Shown: positions 19,020-30,052, numbered from the stretch's first letter. The stretch: DNA of 64,000 bases from Pseudoroseicyclus tamaricis (GCF_012070395.1 NZ_JAAFYS010000003.1:1-64000), one strand, 5' to 3'. The notes: generated by a model not told the origin, from the letters alone. Made by a program: numbers and translations.

Positions 19020-19550
19020 TCAGGCGCACCAGCCGGCGCGGCGCCCGCCGTCATAGGCGCGCGCCAGCCCGGCCGAGATCATGGTGCGCGAGACGGGGGT
19101 GCCGTCCACCGCCATGTCGATCAGCAGCCGGTCGTAGCGATCCCGCCCCTCCGTCCGCCAGCTCACCTGCCCCTGCCCGAGGAGCCGCGCCAGCGCCACC
19201 TTGGCCTCCTCCGCCCGCGCCCGCTCGCTTTCGCACTTCGGGGAGAAGAGCTCCGGCGTGTCGAAGCCGACGAGCCGCGCCCGCTCCTCCCGGCCCGCGC
19301 AGGTGAGGGCGATGGTGTCGCCGTCGACGATGCGGGTGATCCGGCAGCCGGCCGCCGTGCCGGTCTGGCCGATCTGCGGCAGGCGGATGGCCGCGCCCGC
19401 CCCGTCCGGCGGAACCAGCGCGTAGAGGAGGAGGACGGACAGGCCCGCGAGCCCGGCCACCTTCAGGCGCGCCAAGAGGGTCACCTTGTAGCCGCGCCGG
19501 CGGCGTCGGCGGCCGGTAAAGGGGATGACGGAGGAGCTGCGGGGCGACAT
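19020..19550 (-). CDS. Membrane-anchored thermonuclease-family protein
   Basis: A 176-residue staphylococcal-nuclease-like (SNase) protein. A basic N-terminus and one hydrophobic helix (about residues 30-48) precede the OB-fold nuclease domain. Catalytic-type residues are in place: DGDTI, RLVGFDTPE (Arg, Asp, Glu) and GRDRYDRLL (Arg). The domain would sit in the periplasm and cleave DNA or RNA using Ca2+. ATG 19550 is the start that gives the basic-hydrophobic anchor. It is convergent with the RHH gene, with only one base between the two stops. Confidence 0.85.
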   Translation of the reverse strand: MSPRSSSVIPFTGRRRRRRGYKVTLLARLKVAGLAGLSVLLLYALVPPDGAGAAIRLPQIGQTGTAAGCRITRIVDGDTIALTCAGREERARLVGFDTPELFSPKCESERARAEEAKVALARLLGQGQVSWRTEGRDRYDRLLIDMAVDGTPVSRTMISAGLARAYDGGRRAGWCA

Positions 19551-19638
19551 GAGCGGCACCCTGCGCCGCCAGCCGCGCCGCATCGGGCCGGCCGCATGTC
19601 ACGATTGGGGCGCTTGCCTCAAATGCCGCGGGTGCGCC

Positions 19639-20883
19639 TCAGGCGGCGCCCTGCTGGTAGAGCGCCCCCACCTCGGCGCGGATGATCCGGGCGATGGTGG
19701 CGACATCCTCGCGGCTGAAAGTCAGCGGCAGGCGCAGGTCGACGAGGCCGGAGAGCGCCGCGTCCGTCTTCGGCAACTGGGGCGGCGCCGCGTAGCCCCA
19801 GTGGACATAGCGGGAGGTGAAGCCCACCGCCTCCTCGGCGCCGAACCACTTCAGCTCCACGCCCCGCGCGGCGCAGCGGGCGACGAGATCGGCACAGGCC
19901 TCCCCCCGCCAGCCGTCGAGCTGGAACTGGAAGGAGGAGCCGACGTAGCCCTCCGCCTCCGCCCGGGGGATCAGGCGCAGGCCGGGGGTGGAGGCCAGCC
20001 CCGCCTCCATCTCACCGTAGAGCCGGTTCCAGCGGGCCACCTGCGCGGGCAGCGCCGCCAGCTGCGGGCGCAGGATCGCGGCGCGCAGGTTATCCATCCG
20101 GCCGGAGATGTTGGGCACCTCGGCGCGCAGGCGGCGGAACGCCTCCGCCGGGGGCCGCGCCCGGTGCCGCTCGTAGAGCATGTAGGAGCCGGAGAGCAAA
20201 ATGGCGCGGGCCATGGCCTCGTCATCGTCGGAGGTGAGGAGGCCCCCTTCGCCGGAATTCATGTGCTTGTAGGTCTGCGTCGAGTAGCAGGCCATCGCCC
20301 CGTGCCGGCCGGAGGGCACGCCCCCCCAGCTGCCGCCCATCGTGTGCGCGCAATCCTCGATCACCGTCAGCCCGGCGGCCTCCGCCACCTCCATCAGCCG
20401 GTCCATGTCGACCATGTGGCCGCGCATGTGGGAGAGGAGGAGCACCTTCGCCTGGGCCCCCTTCTCCGCGAGGTCCTCCAGGTCGATCACCAGATCCCCC
20501 GTGACCTCCACGAAGACCGGCCGCGCGCCGACGGCCGCGATGGCGCCGGGCACGGGGGCGAGGGTGAAGGCGTTGGTGAGAACGGGATCGCCGGGGCGCA
20601 CGCCGACGGCCCGCAGCCCCGTGGTAATGGCGACACCGCCCGAGGCGAGCGCGAGGCAGTAATGCGCGCCGGTGAAGGCGGCGAATTCCTCCTCGAGGAG
20701 TGCCACTTCGCCGGCCTCTCCGGGGGCCGTGTTGTAACGGTGCAGACGGCCGTGCCGCATCACCGCCAGCGCTGCCTCGATGGCCGCCTCGGGGATGGGC
20801 TCCTGCTGTGTGAAACTGCCCGTGAACCGCTCAACCATGGCGCCAGCCTCGCCCTCCGCCGGGGCACCGTCAAGCGTGCTCAA
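19639..20883 (-). CDS. DegT/DnrJ/EryC1/StrS-family aminotransferase
   Basis: A 414-residue PLP enzyme of the DegT family, which aminates keto-sugars or related substrates. Motifs include the GGVAI PLP-phosphate region, IEDCAHTMGG with the PLP-ring Asp, and STQTYKHMNSGEGGLL with the catalytic Lys. The ORF start is a TTG overlapping the gph stop; ATG 20838, preceded by GAGG, is an equally good start and would remove 15 residues. No nucleotide-sugar genes are adjacent, so the substrate is unknown. The gene is co-directional and coupled with gph. Confidence 0.85.
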   Translation of the reverse strand: MSTLDGAPAEGEAGAMVERFTGSFTQQEPIPEAAIEAALAVMRHGRLHRYNTAPGEAGEVALLEEEFAAFTGAHYCLALASGGVAITTGLRAVGVRPGDPVLTNAFTLAPVPGAIAAVGARPVFVEVTGDLVIDLEDLAEKGAQAKVLLLSHMRGHMVDMDRLMEVAEAAGLTVIEDCAHTMGGSWGGVPSGRHGAMACYSTQTYKHMNSGEGGLLTSDDDEAMARAILLSGSYMLYERHRARPPAEAFRRLRAEVPNISGRMDNLRAAILRPQLAALPAQVARWNRLYGEMEAGLASTPGLRLIPRAEAEGYVGSSFQFQLDGWRGEACADLVARCAARGVELKWFGAEEAVGFTSRYVHWGYAAPPQLPKTDAALSGLVDLRLPLTFSREDVATIARIIRAEVGALYQQGAA

Positions 20884-21542
20884 AGTCGCAGGCCGTTCAC
20901 GATCCCGGGCAGCTCCGCGTAGGAGGGGACGAGCGCCGCCGGCTCCAGCGCCGCCATCTCGCCCCCCGCCGGCCCGAAGCTGACCAGCAGCGAGGGCGCC
21001 CCGGCGGCGCGGGCCGTCTCCCTGTCCGTCACGGTGTCGCCGACGAGGCAGGCGCGCCCTGCCGTGCCGCCGGCGCGGGCCACCGCCTCATGGAAGGGCG
21101 CCGGGTCGGGCTTGCGAACGGCGAGCGTGTCGGCGCCGATGATGGGGCCGAAGGTCTCCAGCTCGCCCAGCGCCGTCATCAGCTTCACGGCCAGCCCCTC
21201 GGGCTTGTTGGTGCAGATGGCGAGCGCGTAGCCCTCGCGCCGCAGCGCCTCCGCCGCCTCGAGGGTGCCGGGATAGAGCCGCGTATGGACGGCGATGGCT
21301 TCGCCATACGCCTCCAGCAGCAGCGGGTATTCCCGCTCCACCGCCTCGTCGCCGTAGCCCTCGACGCGGGAGAAGCCGAGCCGCAGCATGGCCTTGCCGC
21401 CGCGCAGCGCCGTCTTCGCGTCCCCCACCGGGTCGAGCAGTTCGCCGAGCCCCAGCCCGACGAAGCAGTGATTTGCGGCGGCGACGAGGTCTGCCGCGGT
21501 GTCGGCGAGCGTGCCGTCGAGATCGAAGATGACTGAGCGCAT
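20880..21542 (-). CDS. gph: Phosphoglycolate phosphatase-like HAD hydrolase
   Basis: A 220-residue HAD-superfamily phosphatase. The nucleophile motif DLDGTLADT is at residues 7-15, ICTNKPEG is motif II, and KPDPAPF with GDTVTDRETARAAG are motifs III and IV. It has the helical cap typical of Gph. It most likely hydrolyses 2-phosphoglycolate from DNA-repair ends or oxygenase side reactions; HAD substrate assignments are never certain from sequence alone. It is divergent from glmU, with about 120 bases between the two starts. Confidence 0.88.
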   Translation of the reverse strand: MRSVIFDLDGTLADTAADLVAAANHCFVGLGLGELLDPVGDAKTALRGGKAMLRLGFSRVEGYGDEAVEREYPLLLEAYGEAIAVHTRLYPGTLEAAEALRREGYALAICTNKPEGLAVKLMTALGELETFGPIIGADTLAVRKPDPAPFHEAVARAGGTAGRACLVGDTVTDRETARAAGAPSLLVSFGPAGGEMAALEPAALVPSYAELPGIVNGLRL

Positions 21543-21664
21543 GGGAGCGACGTGTAACGATTGGTAAGGGGATGTGAAGCCCGCCCGTCTTGTGCGAGGA
21601 TCACGGGGCGGTAAAAGCGCCGGAAAGAGGCAGGAGGCGCCGGCAAACGGCGCGAGAGCAGCAA

Positions 21665-22999
21665 ATGGGCAACCACGTCATCATCCTGGCCGCCGGCCAG
21701 GGCAGCCGCATGGCCTCGGACACGGCCAAGGTCCTCCACGAGGTCGCCGGCTTCCCCCTCATCGCCCACGCCCTGCGCGCGGCGGAGGCGCTGGCGCCCG
21801 AGCGCGTCATCGTGGTCACCGGCCACGAGGCGGCGGCCGTCGAGGCCGCGGTGGCCGAGCATGCGCCGGAGGCGACCTGCGTGCGCCAGACCGAGCAGCT
21901 CGGCACCGGCCACGCCGTCCTTCAGGCGGAGGGCGCGCTCGCCGGCGCCGAGGGGCAGGCTTTCGTCCTCTACGGCGACACGCCCTTCATCCGGGCGGAG
22001 ACGCTGGAGGCGATGGCGGAGGCACCGGCGGACTTCGCCGTCCTCGGCTTCGAGGGCGACCCCGCCGCCCGCTACGGCCGCCTCGTCACGAGCGGCGACG
22101 TGCTGGAGCGGATCGTCGAGTGGAAAGATGCCGACGAGACCACCCGCGCCGGAACTCTCATGAATTCCGGTGTATTGCGCGGCGATGTTCAGGCGATGCT
22201 TCAACTCCTCCGGGAGGTCGGCAACGACAATGCCGCCGGGGAATACTACCTCACCGACCTCCCCGCCCTCGCCGCCTCGCGCGGCCTCACCACCCACGTC
22301 GTGCGCTGCGACGAGGCGGAGACGCTGGGCATCAACACCCGCGCCGAGCTCGCCCGCGCCGAGGCCGCCTTCCAGGCCCGCGCCCGCGCCGAGGCGCTGG
22401 AGACCGGCGTCACCCTCGTCGCCCCGGACACGGTGCACTTCGCGCTCGACACCCACATCGGCCGCGACGCGCTGATCGAGCAGCACGTCGTCTTCGGCCC
22501 CGGTGTCACCGTGGAATCCGGCGCCCGCATCCGTGCCTTCTCCCACCTCGAGGGCGCCCATGTCTCCCGCGGCGCGACCGTCGGCCCCTATGCGCGGCTG
22601 CGGCCCGGGGCCGAGCTCTCCGAGGATGTCCATGTCGGCAACTTCGTGGAGGTGAAGAACGCGCTGATCGCCGAGGGGGCCAAGGTGAACCACCTCTCCT
22701 ACATCGGCGATGCGGATATCGGCGAGCGGACGAACATCGGCGCCGGGACGATCACCTGCAATTACGACGGCGTCTTCAAGCACCGCACCGTGGTCGGCGC
22801 CCGGGCCTTCATCGGCTCCAACACCATGCTGGTGGCGCCGGTGAATGTGGGCGACGAGGCGGTGACGGGCTCCGGCTCCGTGATCACAGCCGACGTGGCG
22901 GCGGGGGACCTCGCCCTCGGGCGGGCGCGGCAGGTGGCCAAGCCCGGCCTCGGGCGGAAGATGATGGAGCGCCTGCGCGCGCTGAAAGCCAAGGGCTAG
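21665..22999 (+). CDS. glmU: Bifunctional UDP-GlcNAc pyrophosphorylase / GlcN-1-P acetyltransferase
   Basis: A 444-residue GlmU with two domains. The N-terminal uridylyltransferase has ILAAGQGSRM and LYGDTPFI. The C-terminal left-handed beta-helix acetyltransferase is built from hexapeptide repeats, with GNFVEVKNA, HLSYIGDADIG and GAGTITCNYDG. It converts glucosamine-1-phosphate to UDP-GlcNAc for peptidoglycan and lipopolysaccharide. ATG 21665 begins the conserved sequence. glmS follows 36 bases later, so the two pathway genes form an operon. Confidence 0.97.
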   Translation: MGNHVIILAAGQGSRMASDTAKVLHEVAGFPLIAHALRAAEALAPERVIVVTGHEAAAVEAAVAEHAPEATCVRQTEQLGTGHAVLQAEGALAGAEGQAFVLYGDTPFIRAETLEAMAEAPADFAVLGFEGDPAARYGRLVTSGDVLERIVEWKDADETTRAGTLMNSGVLRGDVQAMLQLLREVGNDNAAGEYYLTDLPALAASRGLTTHVVRCDEAETLGINTRAELARAEAAFQARARAEALETGVTLVAPDTVHFALDTHIGRDALIEQHVVFGPGVTVESGARIRAFSHLEGAHVSRGATVGPYARLRPGAELSEDVHVGNFVEVKNALIAEGAKVNHLSYIGDADIGERTNIGAGTITCNYDGVFKHRTVVGARAFIGSNTMLVAPVNVGDEAVTGSGSVITADVAAGDLALGRARQVAKPGLGRKMMERLRALKAKG

Positions 23000-23035
23000 C
23001 GCGCGGACACGCGCTGAAAGCGAAAGGATACCCCC

Positions 23036-24853
<1,818 letters not shown>

Positions 24854-24860
24854 CGCGGGG

Positions 24861-24915
24861 GCAGCAGGCCCCGGGGAGAGGAGCGCCCGGGCGGGGGACC
24901 GCCCGGGGCTGCTGT
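24861..24915. terminator. Stem-loop between convergent genes
   Basis: CAGCAGGCCCCGGG and CCCGGGGCTGCTG pair with one bulge across a GC-rich inner part. The structure fills the gap between glmS and the convergent acidic-protein gene. There is no T run on either strand, so intrinsic termination is uncertain. Confidence 0.4.
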
Positions 24916-24916
24916 C

Positions 24917-26722
24917 CTACTCGGCCGGCTCCTCGGCCGCCTCGGTGGCCGGCTCTTCGGCCGTGTCCGCCTCGGCGTCGGCCCCGGTGGAGGCGGCGGC
25001 GCCACCTTCCATCCCGAGCTCCGCACGGATGTCCCGCAGCGCCAGCGCGAGGCGGGCGAGGCTCTGCTCTTCGGCGGCGGCGGAGATCGCCTCCTCCAGC
25101 TGGGCCTTCTGCTCCTCGCTGAGGTCGGCCTCGAGGACCATCAGGCGCGCGCCCTCCGGATCGAAGCCCTGCAGAGTCAGGACAGTGGTGTCGGCGCCGG
25201 CGCTGGACTGAGCCTCCTCTGCCTCGGCGGCGTCGGCTTCGGGCGCCTCGTCCGCCTCGGAGGCCTCGTCTGCCTCGGGGGCCTCGACTGCCTCCGAAGC
25301 ATCCGACTCGGGCGCATCCGCCTCGGCAGGCGCGGCGTCCTCTTCGGGCGCCTCGTCGGCCTCGGGGCTCACGACCTCCTCAGGCGGCGTCACGGCCTCG
25401 TCCGGGGTCATGACCTCCTCGTCGGTCATGCCCTCGGCCTCGGGCTGCGCCTCGGCATCCGCGGGCTCCTCGCCCTCGGCCGGAGCCTCCGCGTCGGCGC
25501 TGTCCGCCGACGGGGCCGTCTCATCACCGGCCGCGGGCTCGGTGCCCTCTTCGCTGGTGGCGGTCTCGCCGGTCGCGTCCGCTTCCGTCTCGACGACGAC
25601 GATGGCGCTGGTGCCCGTATCCGTCTCCTCGGCACCGGCATCCGCGTCCGGCGCGTCCGCGTCGACTTCCTCGGACGCCGTCTCCTCGGAGTCAGCACCC
25701 TCGGTCGGCTCTTCGGCAGCGGGCGCTTCGGCGTCAGCCTCGTCGCCGGTCACCTCGTCAGCCACCGGCTCTTCGGTCGGCGTCTCTTCGGTCGCCGCTT
25801 CGTCAGCCACCGGCTCTTCAGTCGTGGCCTCTTCAGTGGCCGTCTCTTCCGTCACGGCCTCGTCGCCCGTCTCCTCGGCCATCGCCTCGTCGGCCGTCTC
25901 TTCAACGGCCGGGGCCTCGGTGCCCTCCGGCGCGTCCTCGGACCCTTCCGCCGCAGCGTCAGCCTCAGCCATATCGGCCTCGCCTTCCGCCGGGGCCTCG
26001 CCCTCGGCGGCGGCAGCGTCGCCCTCCGTCTCGGAGCCCGTCAGGCTCTCCAGCGTCGGCGCCTCAGGGGCCTCGCCCATCTCCTCTTCAGCGAGGGCCT
26101 CCATCTCCTCGGTGGCACTCTGCGCCTCCTCGGAGAGCTCGGCGGCGGCCTCGGCCCTCTCCTCGGCGGCGGCGGCGGCCTCTTCGGCCTCCTGCGCCAT
26201 CTCCTGCGCGGCCTGGGAGGTCTCGGCGGCCAGTTCGCCCTCGCCCTCGGCGGCGGCTTCGGCCGCCTCGTCGGCGAGCGACGCGGCCTCGCCCGCCATC
26301 TGCTCGGCCTCGTCGGCCATCTCCTCGGCCATCTCGGCCGTCTCTTCCGCGGCGGCGGCGGCGGCCTGCGGGGCCTCCTCGACCAGCTCGGCGGCCTCGT
26401 CCGCGACATCCTCGACGACGTCGGCCGCGGCGTCGGCCACGTCCTCGACCGTGTCGGTGAACTCGTCGACCGCATCCTCGACGGCCTCGGCCGCCGATTC
26501 CACGACGCCCTCCTCGGCCGCGCCGGCGATATCGCCGGCCTCGGCAGCGGCCTCCTCGGCGGCCTCGGCCGCGGCGGTGGCCTCGGTGGCCGCCTGCTGC
26601 GCCGCCTCCTCGGCGATCGCTGCCTGCTCCTCCGCGGCCTGCTGGGCGTTCTGCTCGGTGACGTACCAGTAGCCGGCCCCGGCCAGCGCAACGATCACGA
26701 CGATGATGGCGATCGATCTCAT
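24917..26722 (-). CDS. Membrane-anchored acidic Ala/Glu-rich protein
   Basis: A 601-residue protein that I cannot assign to a named family. One N-terminal transmembrane helix (residues 3-20, SIAIIVVIVALAGAGYW) is followed by about 180 residues of Ala/Glu helix with coiled-coil character. About 300 residues of nearly pure Glu, Asp, Ala, Thr, Pro and Val come next, with short imperfect repeats such as EEPVADE and EETATEE. The last 95 residues regain normal composition: TVLTLQGFDPEGARLMVLEADLS and ARLALALRDIRAELG look like a small helical domain. The start at ATG 26722 has AGGACGAG upstream; the reading frame above it is not family-like. It probably spans the periplasm. It is divergent from infC. 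Confidence 0.75.
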   Translation of the reverse strand: MRSIAIIVVIVALAGAGYWYVTEQNAQQAAEEQAAIAEEAAQQAATEATAAAEAAEEAAAEAGDIAGAAEEGVVESAAEAVEDAVDEFTDTVEDVADAAADVVEDVADEAAELVEEAPQAAAAAAEETAEMAEEMADEAEQMAGEAASLADEAAEAAAEGEGELAAETSQAAQEMAQEAEEAAAAAEERAEAAAELSEEAQSATEEMEALAEEEMGEAPEAPTLESLTGSETEGDAAAAEGEAPAEGEADMAEADAAAEGSEDAPEGTEAPAVEETADEAMAEETGDEAVTEETATEEATTEEPVADEAATEETPTEEPVADEVTGDEADAEAPAAEEPTEGADSEETASEEVDADAPDADAGAEETDTGTSAIVVVETEADATGETATSEEGTEPAAGDETAPSADSADAEAPAEGEEPADAEAQPEAEGMTDEEVMTPDEAVTPPEEVVSPEADEAPEEDAAPAEADAPESDASEAVEAPEADEASEADEAPEADAAEAEEAQSSAGADTTVLTLQGFDPEGARLMVLEADLSEEQKAQLEEAISAAAEEQSLARLALALRDIRAELGMEGGAAASTGADAEADTAEEPATEAAEEPAE

Positions 26723-26990
26723 GTGTTCTCGTCCTCTCGAAAGTGCGTTCGGCCCGGGGGCCCTTGAAACGAAGATGGCAGAGGCGGAAAAGTTTTCATA
26801 GCCGCGCCGGCCTTGCCGGGCGTTATTCCTCCCCGCACGCAGAACGGGGCGCCATTCCCGGCCGTGCAGCCCCCCGCCTGCCCCTTTCTCCACCGCCCGC
26901 GGGACGGCGCGCCCCATTTGCGGTTGAATGGTGGCTCGCCCGGGCTTACTTTGCGCTACCTAGGATGTGAACGACCGAAAGGACACCGCC

Positions 26991-27533
26991 ATAGCCCGCA
27001 GACCCCACAACGCGCCGCCCGTCCGCGACACCGGCCCCCGAGTGAACGACCGTATCCGCGCGCCGGAGATCCGTCTCATCGGCCCGGAAGGCGAGAACGT
27101 CGGCGTCGTCTCGCCGCACCGCGCCCTCGCCATGGCCGAGGAAGCCGGGCTCGACCTCGTGGAAATCTCGCCCAACGCCACGCCTCCCGTCTGCAAGATC
27201 ATGGACTTCGGCAAGTTCAAGTACGAGACGCAGAAGAAAGAGGCCGAGGCGAAGAAGAAGCAGAAGATCATCGAGATCAAGGAAGTCAAATTCCGCCCGA
27301 ACACGGATGTGCATGACTACGAGGTCAAGATGCGCAACGTGGTCAAGTTTCTCGAGAACGGCGACAAGGTGAAGGTCACGCTGCGCTTCCGCGGCCGCGA
27401 GATGGCTCACCAGGAGCTCGGCCGTGATCTGCTGCAGCGCGTGGCGGAGGACACCAAGGAGCTGGGCAAGGTCGAGAACATGCCCAAGATGGAAGGCCGC
27501 CAGATGGTCATGATGATCGGGCCGCTGAAGTAG
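26991..27533 (+). CDS. infC: Translation initiation factor IF-3, probable AUA start
   Basis: IF-3 binds the 30S subunit, checks start codons and keeps subunits apart. The linker region and both domains are present: [34 protein letters not shown], and the C-domain from [17 protein letters not shown] to the end. The family-like sequence begins ARRPHNAPP; the codon before it is ATA at 26991, with AAAGGA seven bases upstream. The only upstream in-frame alternative, GTG 26967, has no ribosome site and adds eight unconserved residues. E. coli infC uses AUU for autoregulation, so an AUA start here probably plays the same role. The mature protein would be 180 residues. Confidence 0.93.
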   Translation: MARRPHNAPPVRDTGPRVNDRIRAPEIRLIGPEGENVGVVSPHRALAMAEEAGLDLVEISPNATPPVCKIMDFGKFKYETQKKEAEAKKKQKIIEIKEVKFRPNTDVHDYEVKMRNVVKFLENGDKVKVTLRFRGREMAHQELGRDLLQRVAEDTKELGKVENMPKMEGRQMVMMIGPLK

Positions 27534-27560
27534 GCGCTGCTCATCACACCGAAACGACGA

Positions 27561-27590
27561 AGGCCGCCCCGGAGGGCGGCCTTTTTGTTG
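27561..27590 (+). terminator. Intrinsic terminator of infC
   Basis: AGGCCGCCC and GGGCGGCCT form a nine-base stem with a four-base loop (CGGA), followed by TTTTTGTT. It lies 28 bases after the infC stop. On the other strand it could also help stop transcription of the convergent OmpA-family gene. Confidence 0.85.
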
Positions 27591-27609
27591 TGCCGTGGTG
27601 CTGGCGGCG

Positions 27610-29883
27610 TCAGATGTTGCCGCGCAGCAGCTCGGTGATGTTGCGCACCGCCGCGCGGCGGTTGAGGCGCTCGGCCTCCTGCGTCTCCACCTTCAGGTCC
27701 GCCTCGCCGTAGCCTTGCGTGACGAGGTTCTCCGGCGGGATGTCGAAGTACTCGGCAAGCGCCAGCGCCACCGTCTCGGCCCGGCGGTCGGAGAGGGCGA
27801 GGTTGTAGGCGGCGTCGCCCACCGCATCCGTGTGGCCCTCGATCAGGAAGACCTGGCCGGGATCCTCGTCGAGGATGCCCGCGATGGCGAGGCCGAGGTC
27901 GGTCAACTCCTCCGCCTGGCTCGCGTCGATGGCGGCGGAGCCGGTGGTGAAGGTCACCGCGTCGAGCTCGACCTGCGGCGCCAGCGCGCGGACGGCGCGG
28001 ATGTCACGCACCTGGCGAAGCGAGAAGCTGCGGCCGAGGTCGGAGGCGACACGGGCCGTCAGAGCCGCACGGAGCGCCTCCTGGTCGGCACCGGTGGAGA
28101 CGATGCTCCGCTCCTGCTCGGGCGCGGGCAGCGAGGCCTCGTCGACCGCCACGACCTCTTCGGTATCGTCGAAGAGCACCGTGCGGGTGCCATCGGGGCG
28201 GATCAGCGTGCGGCGCAGCGCCATGCCGTCGGCGGCACGGATGGTGACCACCTGGCTTCCATCCTCGCGAACGACGGTGGTCCGGGTGGAGCCGTCATCG
28301 AACGTCTCGGTCCGCACCTCGGAGCCGGCCGTGCGCAGCAGCGCGTCGTCGTTCTTGAGAACGCGCAGGTTGCCGTCCGACGTGCTGACGACCACGCGGT
28401 CGCCGGAGTTGGAGACGACCTCGTCGCCACTGCTGAGGATCGAGCCGACCGTGGCGGCGCCGAGCCCGAGCAGGATGGCGCGCTGGAAGTTGGTGAGGCC
28501 TTCGTCCTCCTCCTCTTCCTCGGCGACCATCTCCTCGCCTTCGGGGGCCGGAGCGTCCGTGGCGTCGCCATCGATCTCTTCGGCCGTGTCGGGGGCGAGG
28601 GAGCTTTCCTCCGTCGGGGCCGTGTCGAATTCCTCGTCGGCGTTGCGGACGTCTTCGTCCTCCACCGTTTCGGTCGTCACCTCGGCCTCGCTGGAGCCCT
28701 CGTCGTCGCTGGCCGCGGCGGCGGCAGCGGCGGGCGGGGCGGCAGGCTCAGCGGGTTCGGCGGCTTCGGGCGGCTCGGCAGCTTCGGCGGGCTCGGCAGC
28801 TTCGGCCGGTTCCGCGGCTTCGGCGGCGACGTCGTCGTCCTCGCCGGCCGCGGTGGCGTCGGCGGCAGCTTCGGCGGCGTCGTCATCGGCGATGGCGGCG
28901 CCGGCCGTCATCTCGTCGGGCATCTCCGCCTCGCTCTCGGGCGTGGCGTCCTCCAGCGGGTCGGTGCCCTCCTCTGCCGTCGCGTCGGCGTCATCCTCCT
29001 GCGCGGCGGCGTCGGAGGTGACGGTGTCGTCGCCCTCGACCTCGGCGCCGACCTCGGAATTGTCGCCCGGCTCGGCGTCGAGCATCAGGTCTTCGGCGAC
29101 CTCCTCGGCGGTCATGTCGTCGCCCGGCGCGTTCTCGTCGCCCTCGGCGGCGGTCGCGGCGGCGGCGTCTTCGGCGGCCTCGTCATCGGCCACGGCGGCG
29201 CCGGCGGTCACCTCGTCGGGCATCTCCGCCTCGCTCTCGGGCGTGGCATCCTCCAGCGGATCGGTGCCGGCCTCGGCCGTCGCGGCAGCGTCATCCTGCT
29301 GCGCGGCGGCTTCGGAGGTGACGGTGTCGTCGCCTTCGACCTCGGCGCCAACGTCGGAATTATCGCCCGGCTCCTCGTCGAGCATCAGGTCGTCGGCGAC
29401 CTCCTCGGCCTCGCCTTCGGTCTCCGGCGCCATGTCGGCGGCGGTCTGCGCCGCGGCGTCTTCGGCGGCCTCGTCATCGGCGACAGCGACACCGGCGGTC
29501 ACGTCGGGCTGCATGCCCATCGCGTCGTCGGCGTTGCCTTCCTCGAGACCGAGGTCCTCGGCCACATCGGCGGCGGCACCGGCGCCCTCGCCCGGCATCC
29601 CTTCGGCCGGCTCGCCCGGCATGTCCTCACCGGTGGAGACCTCCGGATCCTCGAAGCGGGACATGATGGCGTCGATGTCGTTGATGCCCAGCTGCTCGAG
29701 CCCGGCGCGGAATTCCTCCTGCGTCGCCACGACGGCGCCGTCGGGGCCGATGCAGGGCAGCTCCGGCGCCTCCACGGTGCAGTCTTCCGGCGCCTGGGCC
29801 GTCTCCTGCGCAAGGAGGGGGACCGGCGCGCCGGTCAGCGTGAGGGCCAGCGCGGTGCTGGTCTTGAGGAGTACATGTCGCAT
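27610..29883 (-). CDS. OmpA-family protein with long acidic repeat region
   Basis: A 757-residue exported protein. The signal peptide (about residues 1-26) is followed by a short Cys-containing segment (EDCTVEAPELPC), then about 390 acidic residues that include 100-residue tandem repeats. A middle region follows, with a likely hydrophobic helix (FQRAILLGLGAATVGSIL). The C-terminal OmpA/Pal-like domain (about residues 640-757) has LIEGHTDAVGDAAYNLALSDRRAETV, with the peptidoglycan-binding Asp and Arg. It should tether an envelope component to peptidoglycan. ATG 29883 has GGAC upstream; ATG 29892 is an alternative. Convergent with infC. Confidence 0.85.
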   Translation of the reverse strand: MRHVLLKTSTALALTLTGAPVPLLAQETAQAPEDCTVEAPELPCIGPDGAVVATQEEFRAGLEQLGINDIDAIMSRFEDPEVSTGEDMPGEPAEGMPGEGAGAAADVAEDLGLEEGNADDAMGMQPDVTAGVAVADDEAAEDAAAQTAADMAPETEGEAEEVADDLMLDEEPGDNSDVGAEVEGDDTVTSEAAAQQDDAAATAEAGTDPLEDATPESEAEMPDEVTAGAAVADDEAAEDAAAATAAEGDENAPGDDMTAEEVAEDLMLDAEPGDNSEVGAEVEGDDTVTSDAAAQEDDADATAEEGTDPLEDATPESEAEMPDEMTAGAAIADDDAAEAAADATAAGEDDDVAAEAAEPAEAAEPAEAAEPPEAAEPAEPAAPPAAAAAAASDDEGSSEAEVTTETVEDEDVRNADEEFDTAPTEESSLAPDTAEEIDGDATDAPAPEGEEMVAEEEEEDEGLTNFQRAILLGLGAATVGSILSSGDEVVSNSGDRVVVSTSDGNLRVLKNDDALLRTAGSEVRTETFDDGSTRTTVVREDGSQVVTIRAADGMALRRTLIRPDGTRTVLFDDTEEVVAVDEASLPAPEQERSIVSTGADQEALRAALTARVASDLGRSFSLRQVRDIRAVRALAPQVELDAVTFTTGSAAIDASQAEELTDLGLAIAGILDEDPGQVFLIEGHTDAVGDAAYNLALSDRRAETVALALAEYFDIPPENLVTQGYGEADLKVETQEAERLNRRAAVRNITELLRGNI
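28921..29520 (-). repeat. 300-bp tandem coding repeats in the OmpA-family gene
   Basis: The unit is exactly 300 bases (100 codons). The segment at 28921 recurs almost unchanged at 29221, and the encoded blocks PGDNS-VGAEVEGDDTVTS and GTDPLEDATPESEAEM appear in both. Two full units are clear and a third begins before diverging. High nucleotide identity suggests fairly recent duplication. Confidence 0.85.
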
Positions 29884-30021
29884 GACGTCCATCCTGTTGT
29901 CTTGGCGTCTTGTTATATGTCGCCGCCATCTCGGGGCGCGGCGAGAGTGGCCCATGATGGGCGCGTGCTGACGGCAAACGGGTGGGCGAGGCGGAGCGTT
30001 CCCGCCCGCCTGTCACGAAAG

Positions 30022-30052
30022 CAAAAGGCCGCCGGTGAGGGCGGCCTTTCGG
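30022..30052 (-). terminator. Intrinsic terminator after coxS-coxM pair
   Basis: AAAGGCCGCC and GGCGGCCTTT form a ten-base stem with a GGTGAG loop. On the minus strand the stem is followed by TTTTGCTTT, about 30 bases after the stop of the FAD-subunit gene. Confidence 0.75.

Noticed and set aside
23000-23035. glmS ribozyme or riboswitch before glmS
   Set aside because: The gap is 36 bases, too short for the ribozyme core.
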